From Acidimicrobiales bacterium (GTDB taxonomy: Bacteria; Actinomycetota; Acidimicrobiia; Acidimicrobiales; Poriferisodalaceae): 64,000 bases of DNA. Where the stretch lies: contig JAAZYR010000006.1 in the NCBI GenBank assembly GCA_014239555.1, forward strand, positions 124,001-188,000, given 5' to 3'. Both the position numbers and the translations under genes were made by a program. A model generated the notes under the pieces. The model saw nothing but the letters and a program-made list of their open reading frames with translations. It did not search any database and was not told the origin of the DNA. Shown here one piece after another: positions 17,790-25,938 of the stretch. How positions within the stretch are numbered: position 1 is the stretch's first letter; the number at the start of each line of letters is the position of its first letter.

Positions 17790-18506
17790 TTGAGCGAGCT
17801 TGAGGTGTTAGTGGAACTTCAGGAGCTAGACACCCGGCTCGCACAGCTTTCTCATCGTTTCGCGACGCTACCGGAACACAAAAAAATATCGGAGGTCCGA
17901 GGTGAAGAAGAAAAGCTAGAAGAACAACTCGACGAAATAATGATTGAGTTGAAAGTCCTCAGACAAAGCCAGATAGATCGCGAAGCGGAGGTTCAGGGCC
18001 TAGAAGACAAAATTGCGAAATCGACTAGTGCACTTTATGGAGGAGCGATCACCTCACCGAAAGACGCGACTGCCATGCAGAGCGAAATTGAGTCCATCTC
18101 GCGTCGACAGGCAATCCTTGAAGACCAAATCATTGAACTAATGGAACAAATAGAACCATTCGCTCTTGAGGAAGCTGAAATAGAAGCGCAACGTAGAGTG
18201 GGTGGCGAAAAGCTGCATCATCTCGAAGAGCAGTTGGCCGTGGCTCAAGCCGAAATCGAGGTCGAACAACTAGCAGCCAGCACAGAAAGAGCCCAAATTG
18301 AAGAACGCGCTGGAAACGATTTGGTAGCGCTTTACGAGCGCAACCGCACCAGGATGGGGGACCATACCGCGGTTGGTCGACTCGTTGGCACATCCTGTGG
18401 GGCCTGCTTTTTGGGGATCTCAGCCGTTGAAATTGATCGAATCCGAAGGTTGCCAAGTAACGAGCCCTCGGAATGTCCAGAGTGCGGCGCACTTCTTATT
18501 CGGTAA
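17790..18506 (+). CDS. Zinc-ribbon coiled-coil protein (C4-type, DUF164 family)
   Basis: A 238-aa protein: a long charged coiled coil (about residues 1-180) followed by a C-terminal zinc ribbon with CGACFLG and CPECGALL. This matches the widespread C4-type zinc ribbon family; the molecular role is unknown, with nucleic-acid or ribosome-linked scaffolding suggested for relatives. TTG start backed by AAGGAGG at the right distance. It overlaps the next gene by about 34 bp if that one starts at 18473. Confidence 0.85.
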   Translation: MSELEVLVELQELDTRLAQLSHRFATLPEHKKISEVRGEEEKLEEQLDEIMIELKVLRQSQIDREAEVQGLEDKIAKSTSALYGGAITSPKDATAMQSEIESISRRQAILEDQIIELMEQIEPFALEEAEIEAQRRVGGEKLHHLEEQLAVAQAEIEVEQLAASTERAQIEERAGNDLVALYERNRTRMGDHTAVGRLVGTSCGACFLGISAVEIDRIRRLPSNEPSECPECGALLIR

Positions 18507-19024
18507 CGGCCTCCCTCATGTTTTTGTGGTTTGCAGGCACAGCGCTCGTAGCGATGTGGTTCACCTTCCGAGATCCTGCCATAGATCATCGCCTCGTCAT
18601 CTTTGGCTCCCTGTTACCTGATCTAGTCGTGGGTTTGTCTGGCAGCGCGTGGGCGCTGCACACACTTTTAGCCCCAATTATGTTGATGTCGATTTTTATG
18701 CTGGTCACTATCGGACGGCGACACCGGCGCCGACTGGTCCTAGCGCTTCCGGTAGGTATGTTCTGGCACCTGGTGTTCGACGGGGCATGGATGAACACTC
18801 AAACCTTCTGGTGGCCGATTACTGGCCTGTCTTTTGCAGACGCTTCGATACCGGCAAGCGGCCGCTCACTTAATCTCGTTCTGTTACTGGAGTGTCTCGG
18901 TTTCGTTGCTCTTTGTTGGGCTTGGCGACGGATGGGCTTAGGCAACTCTGTTCGGCGTCGATTGTTTATTCGAACCGGTCGCCTTGACAGGGAAATAACC
19001 GACCCACAAACCAAGAGTCACTAA
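18473..19024 (+). CDS. Conserved membrane protein, possible DUF457-like
   Basis: A 183-aa polytopic protein with four to five hydrophobic segments. It contains DHRLVIFGSLLPDL, HTLLAP and FWHLVFDGAWMNTQTFWWP. Conserved His and Asp residues inside or beside membrane helices recall the YdjM/DUF457 membrane-bound putative metal-dependent hydrolases. Function not known. ATG 18473 overlaps the zinc-ribbon gene; ATG 18518 is an equally plausible start that avoids the overlap. It shares one base with the phosphatase start. Confidence 0.65.
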   Translation: MSRVRRTSYSVTASLMFLWFAGTALVAMWFTFRDPAIDHRLVIFGSLLPDLVVGLSGSAWALHTLLAPIMLMSIFMLVTIGRRHRRRLVLALPVGMFWHLVFDGAWMNTQTFWWPITGLSFADASIPASGRSLNLVLLLECLGFVALCWAWRRMGLGNSVRRRLFIRTGRLDREITDPQTKSH

Positions 19025-19608
19025 TGCTGTTCATCGTTCGACATGGAAGAACTGTGGCGAACGCTGCTGGGTTATTACAGGGACGAGTCGACAACCCGCT
19101 TGACGACCAAGGACTAGAACAAGCTGGATTGATAGCCAAAGTATTAGGTCCTGTGGACCGGGTGGTTTCTTCACCGCTCCAGAGGGCTCTCCAAACAGCT
19201 GAACCATTGGGGCAAACTCCACGTATAGATGAGCGCTGGATTGAGCTCGACTACGGCGAATGGGACTCGCGCCCGGTGGCGGATATCACTCCTGACGAAT
19301 GGGCTGCTTGGAGAGAGGACCCTTCCTTTTCTCCCCCTGGCGGAGAATCGCTCATCGAGTTAGACCGACGAGTTGCTGCAGCATGCGAGGAATTAATCTC
19401 CGAAGCCGAAGATCTCAGGGTGGCTGTATTCACGCACGTTTCGCCGATCAAATCGACAATTGCATGGGCGTTAGGTGTATCTGAACAAATTTCTTGGCGC
19501 CTGAACGTGGCGCAGGCACAAATAACGAGAATAGCGATACGAAATGGCCGACCCGTTATAACCACGTTCAATGAGACAGCTCATTTAAAAAAAGGAGATC
19601 TCATCTGA
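19024..19608 (+). CDS. Histidine phosphatase family protein
   Basis: A 194-aa phosphoglycerate-mutase-like phosphatase. The catalytic RHG motif is in FIVRHGRTVANAAGLLQGRVDNPL. Further motifs are SSPLQRALQTAEPL, the ELDYGEWDSRP acid-loop region and the second histidine in VAVFTHVSPIK. It hydrolyses a small phosphoester; the substrate is unknown. It overlaps the upstream membrane protein by one base and ends 2 bp from the convergent MBL gene. Confidence 0.87.
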   Translation: MLFIVRHGRTVANAAGLLQGRVDNPLDDQGLEQAGLIAKVLGPVDRVVSSPLQRALQTAEPLGQTPRIDERWIELDYGEWDSRPVADITPDEWAAWREDPSFSPPGGESLIELDRRVAAACEELISEAEDLRVAVFTHVSPIKSTIAWALGVSEQISWRLNVAQAQITRIAIRNGRPVITTFNETAHLKKGDLI

Positions 19609-19610
19609 GG

Positions 19611-20558
19611 TCAACAGGATCGGAACTTCCCGTCCGGCATTTGCGTCACACGCCCATCTCTGACCATTCGATCCAAGTGGATCTGAGCGGAACGAAGTTC
19701 GACGTGATCCACAAAAGTCATTTCGACCTGGGGGCGATACACAAACCTATGAGCAGCACACTCGTCCAGCGATCGAGGTTCTTCTAAGAACTCAAGCATG
19801 GAGAACTCGCGTCTAACGATCACATTTGCGAAATCATCCAACATGGCAAGGAATTGTTCGCGACCGGAAATCACCCATTTGTGGTGAAAAGTCACGAAAT
19901 GATCGGCATCAAGTGACCGACACCGTTCTATGGATTGTTCAAATTCAGCAAGAGATGACCATTCGTCGAAGTAGTAGGGCCCGAATCCTGACAACTCAAT
20001 ATCGCCAAGGTAAGCGGTTCGAGCTTGAGGAATCACGAAGACGCAATGCCCTCTGGTATGTCCGGGAGTATGAACCACTTCAATTTCGACTCCGCCGAGA
20101 TCGAAGACTTTGGCGTCGGAAAACGTCGAGAAGTCACGTGGCGGCGCATAGTAAAAGTCGTTGAGGATTTCTTGACGAAACTCCGTCTCGATGTCGGCGG
20201 GCATTCCATACATGGTCATCAAGCCGTCTAGTGAAGTAAGTCCAATCGCATCCGCCTCGTGGCAGTGGACAGGCACCCCTGGCAATCGGCTCAGACCAGG
20301 CAAATGATCCTCATGGACGTGGGACAAAAGAACGTGATCTACGGGGAAAGATAGTCCTCGCTCCGCCACCGTTAAAGAAGGGTCGATAAGGACGTTGTGG
20401 TGTATTCCCTGTACCAATACGGAATTGCCGTGCGGATATTTACCTCGATCAGCTCCCGTGAGAACAGTTACGGCGCCAAGATCAAGAGCTTCGAGCCAAT
20501 CGACGCCCGGAAAATTGTTACTCACACCGGTTGAGGGTACTTGGGGTCCCAGCCTCAA
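19611..20558 (-). CDS. MBL-fold metallohydrolase
   Basis: A 315-aa metallo-beta-lactamase-fold protein. Metal ligands appear in LLSHVHEDHLPGL (HxHxDH), VHTPGHTRGHCVFV and YLGDIEL. The C-terminal region looks like a winged-helix tail (SAQIHLDRMVRDGRV), as in other hydrolases with a C-terminal extension. Substrate unknown. TTG start at 20558; GTG at 20525 is an alternative. The gene starts 23 bp beyond the predicted 3' end of rnpB on the same strand, so the two may be co-transcribed and then processed. Confidence 0.82.
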   Translation of the reverse strand: MRLGPQVPSTGVSNNFPGVDWLEALDLGAVTVLTGADRGKYPHGNSVLVQGIHHNVLIDPSLTVAERGLSFPVDHVLLSHVHEDHLPGLSRLPGVPVHCHEADAIGLTSLDGLMTMYGMPADIETEFRQEILNDFYYAPPRDFSTFSDAKVFDLGGVEIEVVHTPGHTRGHCVFVIPQARTAYLGDIELSGFGPYYFDEWSSLAEFEQSIERCRSLDADHFVTFHHKWVISGREQFLAMLDDFANVIVRREFSMLEFLEEPRSLDECAAHRFVYRPQVEMTFVDHVELRSAQIHLDRMVRDGRVTQMPDGKFRSC

Positions 20559-20581
20559 CTACGAAGAGCCTGGTTGTTCGT

Positions 20582-20946
20582 GGCGGTGAGTCGGCCTGTA
20601 GGCGGGATTCTGTCCAGTGACGAAAGCCACGTGGGTGACCATCCATCTCAGCGGTCTACCCGGAATCGTGAGGCGGGCCACCTGATTCCTGCTTGACCTT
20701 GCTCCGGGTGGGGTTTACAAGCCGCGCAAGTCACCTTGCACGCTGGTGCGCTCTTACCGCACCGTTTCAGCCTTGCCTGTGACTAGCGGAACTAGTCCAT
20801 CGGCGGTTTATTTTCTGCTGCACTTTCCGTCGTCTCGCGACGCCTGGTTATCTGCCAGCGCCCTGCCCTGCGGAGTCCCGACCTTCCTCAATTTGCCTCA
20901 TCTCTGAAGGCGAGACGAACTGCGGTCACCCAGCCAACTCACCGCC
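20582..20946 (-). ncRNA. rnpB: RNase P RNA (bacterial type A)
   Basis: The reverse strand reads as the catalytic RNA that matures tRNA 5' ends. The ends form a perfect 10-bp P1 helix: GGCGGUGAGU at the 5' end with ACUCACCGCC at the 3' end. Conserved core elements are recognisable: GAGGAAGGUCGGGACUCC near the 5' side (canonical GAGGAAAGUCCGGGCUCC), the GCAGGGCAGGG P4 region, and GACAGAAUCCCGCCUACAGG close to the 3' end. The exact boundaries rest on the P1 pairing. It sits between a membrane protein gene and the MBL gene, all on the minus strand. Confidence 0.93.
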
Positions 20947-20952
20947 AGTCTC

Positions 20953-20958
20953 ACTGTA
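20953..20958 (-). promoter_or_regulatory. Probable -10 (TACAGT) for rnpB
   Basis: On the minus strand TACAGT is followed by exactly 6 nt and then the first base of the P1 helix. This independently supports both the RNA 5' end and the TANNNT-N6 promoter pattern seen before several genes here. Confidence 0.55.
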
Positions 20959-20994
20959 TCGCCGCCTATGGGGCCTGACGCGGAAAGCAGGTGT

Positions 20995-21408
20995 TTACTC
21001 AAACAATGATCCGCGCCGGGGAGCCCAGCGGCCGCCGAGGACTCCGCCGAGAGTGGCGAGAGAGACCGCCAGCAAACAGACGAATATCAAACTCAGCCAA
21101 GTCACCGAACGTACTCCGCGCGCCAATCTGATGCATTGGGCTACAACTGCGAGTATCAACGCTGGACTAGCGGTGAGCACGCCGTGAGCAATGTGTGCTC
21201 GCGGTGCTCGCCACGCGGCGATGAAACCGCCGAGTATCAAGCCAACGGAAAGCGCTGCTGTTACCAAAAGCGAACTTTCGCTGTTTTCGTCTACGAAGCT
21301 CCCAACAAGTAGCCCAATAATTAGTACCGCACAAAGTGAGAAAAAAGCTCCTAACAGCCACGAACTGTGGTTTATTCGCTGTCCGAAGAACAAAAAATCT
21401 CTCTGCAA
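20995..21408 (-). CDS. Small integral membrane protein of unknown function
   Basis: A 137-aa protein with four predicted membrane segments (around residues 17-37, 46-65, 74-92 and 103-128) and short loops. The layout, with paired glycine-rich helices such as GLILGGFIAAW and LGGVLGGRW, recalls the TIGR04086/DUF3792 type of small membrane proteins, but I do not recognise a specific family. TTG start at 21408 is the most upstream option and uncertain. It is divergent from whiB and upstream of rnpB. Confidence 0.55.
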   Translation of the reverse strand: MQRDFLFFGQRINHSSWLLGAFFSLCAVLIIGLLVGSFVDENSESSLLVTAALSVGLILGGFIAAWRAPRAHIAHGVLTASPALILAVVAQCIRLARGVRSVTWLSLIFVCLLAVSLATLGGVLGGRWAPRRGSLFE

Positions 21409-21490
21409 AGCCTTTTTCTTTCTATTAAGTAACCGAACGCTTAATTAGCCTGGACAACCCCAGGGTGGATGGGAAAGAATCCTGATTGAG

Positions 21491-21859
21491 ATGAGCATCA
21501 GCGAACCAGCCCCTACCCCAGTCTTGCATTTGAATCGCACCCCCGCGATCGGCGAGGTCCGCCAGAGTCCACTTTCGTTTGTTCCAGGATCGAAGGGTTG
21601 GCAGCAAGTAGCCGCATGTCGCGGAATTGACGCCGCGGTTTTTTTCCCCGAAGACGAAAATGATGACGCTGACATAGCGAAGAAAATTTGCGGGCACTGT
21701 CCCGTGGCGCAACCATGCCTGGAGTATGCGATAACAGTGCGAGAAAAAGATGGTGTCTGGGGCGGAGCAACCCAACGCGAACGACGGAGCATTATCCGCA
21801 GGCGCAGGCGCGCTGCGGCCCGGCAGCGTTCCGAACGTGAACTCGGTTCGCGAAACTGA
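21491..21859 (+). CDS. WhiB-family transcriptional regulator
   Basis: A 122-aa Wbl protein, exclusive to actinobacteria and their phages. Four cluster-binding cysteines sit at residues 43, 67, 70 and 76 (C-x23-C-x2-C-x5-C), followed by the GVWGG turn (88-92) and a basic RRSIIRRRRRAA tail for DNA contact. These proteins bind a [4Fe-4S] cluster and work with the principal sigma factor. Which Wbl class (WhiB1-7) cannot be settled. It is divergent from the membrane protein gene and 29 bp upstream of trpD. Confidence 0.93.
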   Translation: MSISEPAPTPVLHLNRTPAIGEVRQSPLSFVPGSKGWQQVAACRGIDAAVFFPEDENDDADIAKKICGHCPVAQPCLEYAITVREKDGVWGGATQRERRSIIRRRRRAAARQRSERELGSRN

Positions 21860-21875
21860 AGAATCTCCTGGACGA

Positions 21876-21881
21876 TAGAGT
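21876..21881 (+). promoter_or_regulatory. Probable -10 (TAGAGT) for trpD, leaderless
   Basis: TAGAGT in the 29-bp whiB-trpD gap ends 7 bp before the GTG start of trpD, giving a transcript that would begin at the start codon. No ribosome binding site is seen there. Confidence 0.45.
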
Positions 21882-21888
21882 CCGAACG

Positions 21889-22974
21889 GTGACCAAGGAC
21901 AATAACGCTGTAAAGGTTGACGAGACGTTAGAAGCGCACGGCGGTTGGCCCGGTGTTCTCAGCGACTTAGTCGCTGGAGTCGACCTGACGCCGGCCGCCG
22001 CTCGCGCCGCCCTTGGTTCGATACTTCGAGGTGAAGCTTCTGATGCGCAGGTAGCAGGTTTTATCGTTGCACTTGGGATGAAAGGGGGATCGGTCTTAGA
22101 ACTCACCGGTCTCGTCGAAGCGATGATGGACGCTGCTGCACCCTTGAATCTGCCTGCGGGAACAATCGACATTGTGGGAAGTGGGGGAGCCCCATCTCGC
22201 CGAAAACACGCGTTGAGTGTTTCGACGATGGCATGTTTTGTCGCTTCAGCGGCTGGAGCTGTCGTGTGTAAACACGGCTCGGTGGCGGCATCATCGAGTA
22301 GCGGATCATTCGATACGTTGGCCGCATTGGGTCTTGCTATTGAGCTCGACGGAGAAGGCGTCGCTCGTTGCGTCGAACAAGTCGACCTTGGTTTCGCTTT
22401 CGCCAAGACATTTCATCCAGCTATGAGATTCGTGGGTCCTGTCCGCTCTGAACTTGGGGTTCCAACGACATTCAACTTCCTCGGTCCGCTCTCACACCCG
22501 GGAGGCGTACGCAGACAAGTCGTAGGAGTTAGCGACCCTACGATGGCGCCGAGAGTTGCGGGAGTCCTCGCTGCGCGAGGCAGCGAACACGCATTAGTCG
22601 TACATGGGGGTGATCGTCTCGATGAAATCACCACTACCGACTTGACACGTATCTATGAGGTTCGTGACGGCGAAGTGATGGGAGACACCCTGTTTGACCC
22701 CGAATCGGTCGGGATTCGTCGCGTTAACAGAGCAGAAATTCAGGGAGGAGGCCCTGAAGAAAATGTGCGCATCATGGACGAACTCTTTTCAGGCAGCGAC
22801 ACTGGGCCACGTGCAGATATCGTCGCCGTCAACGCAGCGGCAGGCCTCCTTGTAGCTGGAGTTGTCGATGATTTCGCATCCGGTGTCGACGCGGCCAAAG
22901 AAGCAATGAACAACGGACGTGCAGCGGCGCAAATCACCGCTGTGGTCGACTTAAGTAACGAGATTGCTGGTTAA
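21889..22974 (+). CDS. trpD: Anthranilate phosphoribosyltransferase
   Basis: A 361-aa enzyme of tryptophan synthesis that joins anthranilate to PRPP. Motifs: the PRPP loop DIVGSGGAPSRRKHALSVSTM (usual GTGGDG..TFNIST), KHGSVAASSSSGSFDTLAALG, HPAMRFVGPVRSELGVPTTFNFLGPLSHPG, and HGGDRLDEIT. The PRPP loop has GSGGAPS rather than GTGGDG, a modest deviation. No other trp genes are near. GTG start placed by a leaderless -10; about 20 residues precede the conserved domain. Confidence 0.9.
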   Translation: MTKDNNAVKVDETLEAHGGWPGVLSDLVAGVDLTPAAARAALGSILRGEASDAQVAGFIVALGMKGGSVLELTGLVEAMMDAAAPLNLPAGTIDIVGSGGAPSRRKHALSVSTMACFVASAAGAVVCKHGSVAASSSSGSFDTLAALGLAIELDGEGVARCVEQVDLGFAFAKTFHPAMRFVGPVRSELGVPTTFNFLGPLSHPGGVRRQVVGVSDPTMAPRVAGVLAARGSEHALVVHGGDRLDEITTTDLTRIYEVRDGEVMGDTLFDPESVGIRRVNRAEIQGGGPEENVRIMDELFSGSDTGPRADIVAVNAAAGLLVAGVVDDFASGVDAAKEAMNNGRAAAQITAVVDLSNEIAG

Positions 22975-22976
22975 TT

Positions 22977-23237
22977 ATGGTTATAGGGCAATCTCTACCC
23001 TTTGGGGTCGGGGACGTTGTCCGTTTAGTCGCCACATCGGATGAGAGTCGCCAACATTTAGTAGGCGAAACTGGCACGGTCGTGGCCATCCAACCGGGAA
23101 ATCGGTTTGTGATGGCTGCAGTAAAATTTGAGGGCAACGATCGGCGTTGGACCATGGTTTATGAGGTTGACGAGCTCGAGCTCATCGAGAGGTACGGACA
23201 CGGTGTGAAGTTTCTCGGTCGTCGCCCGAACACTTGA
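22977..23237 (+). CDS. Small SH3/KOW-like protein
   Basis: An 86-aa protein starting 2 bp after the trpD stop, so probably co-translated. FGVGDVVRLVATSDES, VGETGTVVAIQPGNRF and DRRWTMVYEVDELELIE suggest a small beta-barrel (KOW/SH3-like) fold. I do not recognise the family. It ends 4 bp from the convergent nuclease gene. Confidence 0.6.
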   Translation: MVIGQSLPFGVGDVVRLVATSDESRQHLVGETGTVVAIQPGNRFVMAAVKFEGNDRRWTMVYEVDELELIERYGHGVKFLGRRPNT

Positions 23238-23241
23238 CGAC

Positions 23242-24882
23242 TCAGGAAGCTCGCTTTGTCGGTTGATTATTGCGCGCTCGAAAGTCATCAAGGTAGGGAT
23301 ATCGAGACGACAATGGCTGGTCACAATGCACAAGACGCAACTTCTCCGCCTGCGTGTTCAGCCAGTTCGCGACGCACCACAATTCGTCGACCTCGTCTTT
23401 GTGAGCGACGTCTATTAGGCGATCATGGGAGATATCGCTTGCCTCGTGTTCGCTCCAATGTTCCGCGAGGCGACCCCGTTCGACAATGGTGACTCCGACT
23501 CCAGGAAGTTCGACAACTAAACGCCCAGTGGACCGAATGCTGTCAAGCAGATATTTGCGCCGAAGCGCAGTTGACAAAGCCGATGCGCGCCGGCGTATGT
23601 CTGCGGCTTCCTCGAAACGCTGCTGACTAGCAAGGTCAACCATTCGATCTCTGAGAGGCCCAAGGATTCGTTCGGGGTGGCTGTTTAGAGCAGCTAGAAC
23701 ACTTTCGACAATCGCGCTGTAAGACTCCTCACTCACCTCCCCAGAGCATGGACAAACACTCGTCCCGATTTGCGCAGCAACGCAGGGCCCTGCGACATTT
23801 CGGCGAGTAACACGCTGAGTGCAGCGCCGCAAAGGCATCACGCTTTCTATGGCGTCGACGATATCTCGCGCTATTCGGCGTGATGAGACCGGACCAAGGT
23901 AGAACGCCCCGTCGTCACGGCAATCGCTGACAATAGAAAGCCGAGGGAAACGCTCTCCCAGCGTGAGTTTCACATAAGCGTATTTCGGCCAATTCTTTGA
24001 CCGCCGATTAAAGCGCGGTCGAAGCTGATGGATGAGACGAACTTCCAGTACTTCGGCTTGTAGCGGAGCGCTACACAACGTGTAGTCAATTCGCTGAGTT
24101 TCACGAAGTAGCTGGTCGACTTTGCGTCGCCGGTCACTAGAAAAGTAAGACCGAACGCGCGCTCGCAGATTCGTTGCTTTGCCGACATACAGCACCTCGC
24201 CTCGCCTGTCGATGAAGCGGTACACCCCTGGAGAACGTGGAAGGTCTTCAGTTAGACGGAGCTTCGTTGCCTGAGGGTGGCGTTGAATTTTTGGAAGTTC
24301 CTGAAGGTCGTCAAGCCCTAACACTCCCAACGCGGATGCCCGCTCTAGGAGAAGGTGGAGCAGATCAGCTGTTGCTTGTGCATCGTCAAGGGCGCGATGG
24401 CTTGGTTGGTGAGCTAGCCGAAAATATTTCGCCAAGGTGCCGAGTTTGTGGTTGGGAGCTTCATCTCGAATCAAACGACGAGCTAGCGAGAGAGTATCTA
24501 CGTGCGAGCCTCCCCAACGATCTCTGCCTGAGTGTTGCAGAGCGGCATTTAAAAACGCTAAATCAAATCCGACGTTATGTCCGACAATGACTGAATTTCC
24601 AATGAACTCCAAAAGGGTTGGAAGGACGTGTTCGATTTTTGGGGCACGATAAACCATCGCACTGGTTATTCCGGTCAGGATCGTGATTTGAGGCGGTATG
24701 GCTTTTCCCGGGTCCACAAGCGTCTGGAATGTCCCTAGTTGTTCGCCGCACCTGTATTTGACGGCCCCAACTTCGGTGATCATGTCGCTATCGCGACGGC
24801 CGCCTGTTGTTTCGAAATCAAGCACGCAAAACGTGACCTCGTGAAGGGGAGTTCCGAGATCATCTAGCGATTGCTGAAACAC
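23242..24882 (-). CDS. DnaQ-like exonuclease fused to UvrC/Cho-type GIY-YIG nuclease
   Basis: A 546-aa fusion. Residues 15-185 form a DEDDh 3'-5' exonuclease (DFETTG 22-27; HNVGFD; HRALDDA 162-168). Residues 215-300 form a GIY-YIG domain (GVYRF 219-223; VLYVGKATNLRARVRSYF). A cysteine-rich segment with RRCTQRV, PCVAAQ and CPCSG and a UVR-like helix pair (LASQQRFEEAADIRRR) complete the UvrC-like half. The same architecture is known in mycobacteria. It probably repairs DNA, incising like UvrC/Cho and trimming the end. GTG start; a LexA box lies 15 bp upstream. Confidence 0.9.
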   Translation of the reverse strand: MFQQSLDDLGTPLHEVTFCVLDFETTGGRRDSDMITEVGAVKYRCGEQLGTFQTLVDPGKAIPPQITILTGITSAMVYRAPKIEHVLPTLLEFIGNSVIVGHNVGFDLAFLNAALQHSGRDRWGGSHVDTLSLARRLIRDEAPNHKLGTLAKYFRLAHQPSHRALDDAQATADLLHLLLERASALGVLGLDDLQELPKIQRHPQATKLRLTEDLPRSPGVYRFIDRRGEVLYVGKATNLRARVRSYFSSDRRRKVDQLLRETQRIDYTLCSAPLQAEVLEVRLIHQLRPRFNRRSKNWPKYAYVKLTLGERFPRLSIVSDCRDDGAFYLGPVSSRRIARDIVDAIESVMPLRRCTQRVTRRNVAGPCVAAQIGTSVCPCSGEVSEESYSAIVESVLAALNSHPERILGPLRDRMVDLASQQRFEEAADIRRRASALSTALRRKYLLDSIRSTGRLVVELPGVGVTIVERGRLAEHWSEHEASDISHDRLIDVAHKDEVDELWCVANWLNTQAEKLRLVHCDQPLSSRYPYLDDFRARNNQPTKRAS

Positions 24883-24889
24883 CTACACG

Positions 24890-24895
24890 AATATA
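24890..24895 (-). promoter_or_regulatory. Probable -10 (TATATT) for the DnaQ-UvrC gene, leaderless
   Basis: On the minus strand TATATT is followed by 7 nt and the GTG start codon. It lies directly next to the LexA box, so repressor binding would block polymerase. Confidence 0.6.
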
Positions 24896-24896
24896 G

Positions 24897-24910
24897 CGAA
24901 CAAGTGTTCG
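24897..24910. promoter_or_regulatory. LexA (SOS) box, perfect palindrome
   Basis: CGAACAAGTGTTCG fits the Gram-positive/actinobacterial SOS box CGAAC-N4-GTTCG exactly. It covers the -35/-10 spacer of the DnaQ-UvrC promoter, 15 bp before its start codon. This predicts damage-inducible expression, as known for cho in E. coli. No second such site was noticed in the window. Confidence 0.8.
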
Positions 24911-24945
24911 ATGACGGTGTTCTATCCTCAGCACCGCTTCGGGGC

Positions 24946-25824
24946 TCAAGATCGGCCGGCTATTCGCCGCAGAAGTCCACGCTTCCGGGTGCTAGGCACC
25001 GGCATTTCTATGGTTGCCAACGCAGCCGCAAAATCTGCTCCGCTCTGAAAGCGGTCCTCAGGGTCCTTCGACATTGCTCGCACGACGATCTGGGCTAAAT
25101 CGTCTGCTACGCCGGCATCGCGCGGGTGAGGTGGAGGGAGCTTCACATGTGCGTGCAGAAGTTCGTTGCGTTCGCCGTAGAAGGGCGCAGCTCCCACTAC
25201 CAGCCGGTAGAGCGTGACTCCCAGGCTGTAAAGGTCGGTTCGACCGTCGACCGAATTCCCGAGTGCCTGTTCTGGAGCAAGAAACATTGGAGATCCGAAA
25301 ACCCGCCCCTCAGGTGGACCCGGCCCGTCTAAATCGTGGGCTAGGCCAAAATCGAAAAGGACGGCTCGGCTTTGTTTCTCGTCCAACATAATGTTCGATG
25401 GCTTGACATCGCGGTGCACGATGCGATGTTCGTGTACATGATCAAGCGCAGAACACATTTGCTGGATTATCGAGATTGCGTCGCCCAAATCAATTGCCTT
25501 TTGAGACTGAACGTGGTCCCAAACAGTCTCACCATCGATGGGCTCAATCTCTATGTAGTGAGTACCAGCGATGACACCTGCCTGCATCACCTTCAACACA
25601 TTGGGATGTTCTATTCGTGCCATCAGTTCGTACTCTTGCTCGAACAAGCCGCGAATTTCTCCTCGAGCCTCAGCAAAGGGGGTTAGAACCTTGAGAGCGA
25701 CTTCGCTCCCATCGCGCAATTGAGCGCGGTACACGTGGGCGACGGTTCCACGACCCAAGAGTTCGGTGATGCTGTAGGGGCCATATTGTCGACCCACCCA
25801 AATGTCTGCGTTGTCGCCGAACAT
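24946..25824 (-). CDS. Serine/threonine protein kinase, soluble
   Basis: A 292-aa Hanks-type kinase domain with no membrane segment or PASTA repeats. Gly-rich loop GRGTVAHVYRA (24-34), catalytic Lys45 in VALKVL, HRDVKPSNIML (137-147), DFG (158-160) and the APE-like motif FLAPEQALGN. All catalytic residues are present, so it should be active; targets unknown. ATG 25824 is supported by a GAGG 6 nt upstream; a TTG at 25836 is less likely. It is divergent from a small Cys-rich protein gene. Confidence 0.9.
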   Translation of the reverse strand: MFGDNADIWVGRQYGPYSITELLGRGTVAHVYRAQLRDGSEVALKVLTPFAEARGEIRGLFEQEYELMARIEHPNVLKVMQAGVIAGTHYIEIEPIDGETVWDHVQSQKAIDLGDAISIIQQMCSALDHVHEHRIVHRDVKPSNIMLDEKQSRAVLFDFGLAHDLDGPGPPEGRVFGSPMFLAPEQALGNSVDGRTDLYSLGVTLYRLVVGAAPFYGERNELLHAHVKLPPPHPRDAGVADDLAQIVVRAMSKDPEDRFQSGADFAAALATIEMPVPSTRKRGLLRRIAGRS

Positions 25825-25841
25825 TTTTAACCTCAAAGTGA

Positions 25842-25847
25842 AGAGTA
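25842..25847 (-). promoter_or_regulatory. Possible -10 (TACTCT) for the kinase gene
   Basis: On the minus strand TACTCT stands 17 bp before the kinase ATG, leaving room for a short leader that contains the GAGG ribosome binding site. Confidence 0.35.
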
Positions 25848-25902
25848 CCTGTCGCGTCGCAGTCGTTAGGCCCTATGAGCGGTAGCTGTCCCTCCCCTGT
25901 TT

Positions 25903-25908
25903 TACCTT
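25903..25908 (+). promoter_or_regulatory. Possible -10 (TACCTT) for the small Cys-rich gene
   Basis: TACCTT lies 30 bp before the ATG at 25939 and fits the TANNNT pattern. Low support without a clear -35. Confidence 0.25.
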
Positions 25909-25938
25909 GCCTCAGTGACGAGAGACAGGGCATAGCGA

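Noticed and set aside
20582-20946. Protein genes in the rnpB region
   Set aside because: The conserved RNase P RNA core and the closed P1 helix explain the whole stretch; short open frames there are incidental.
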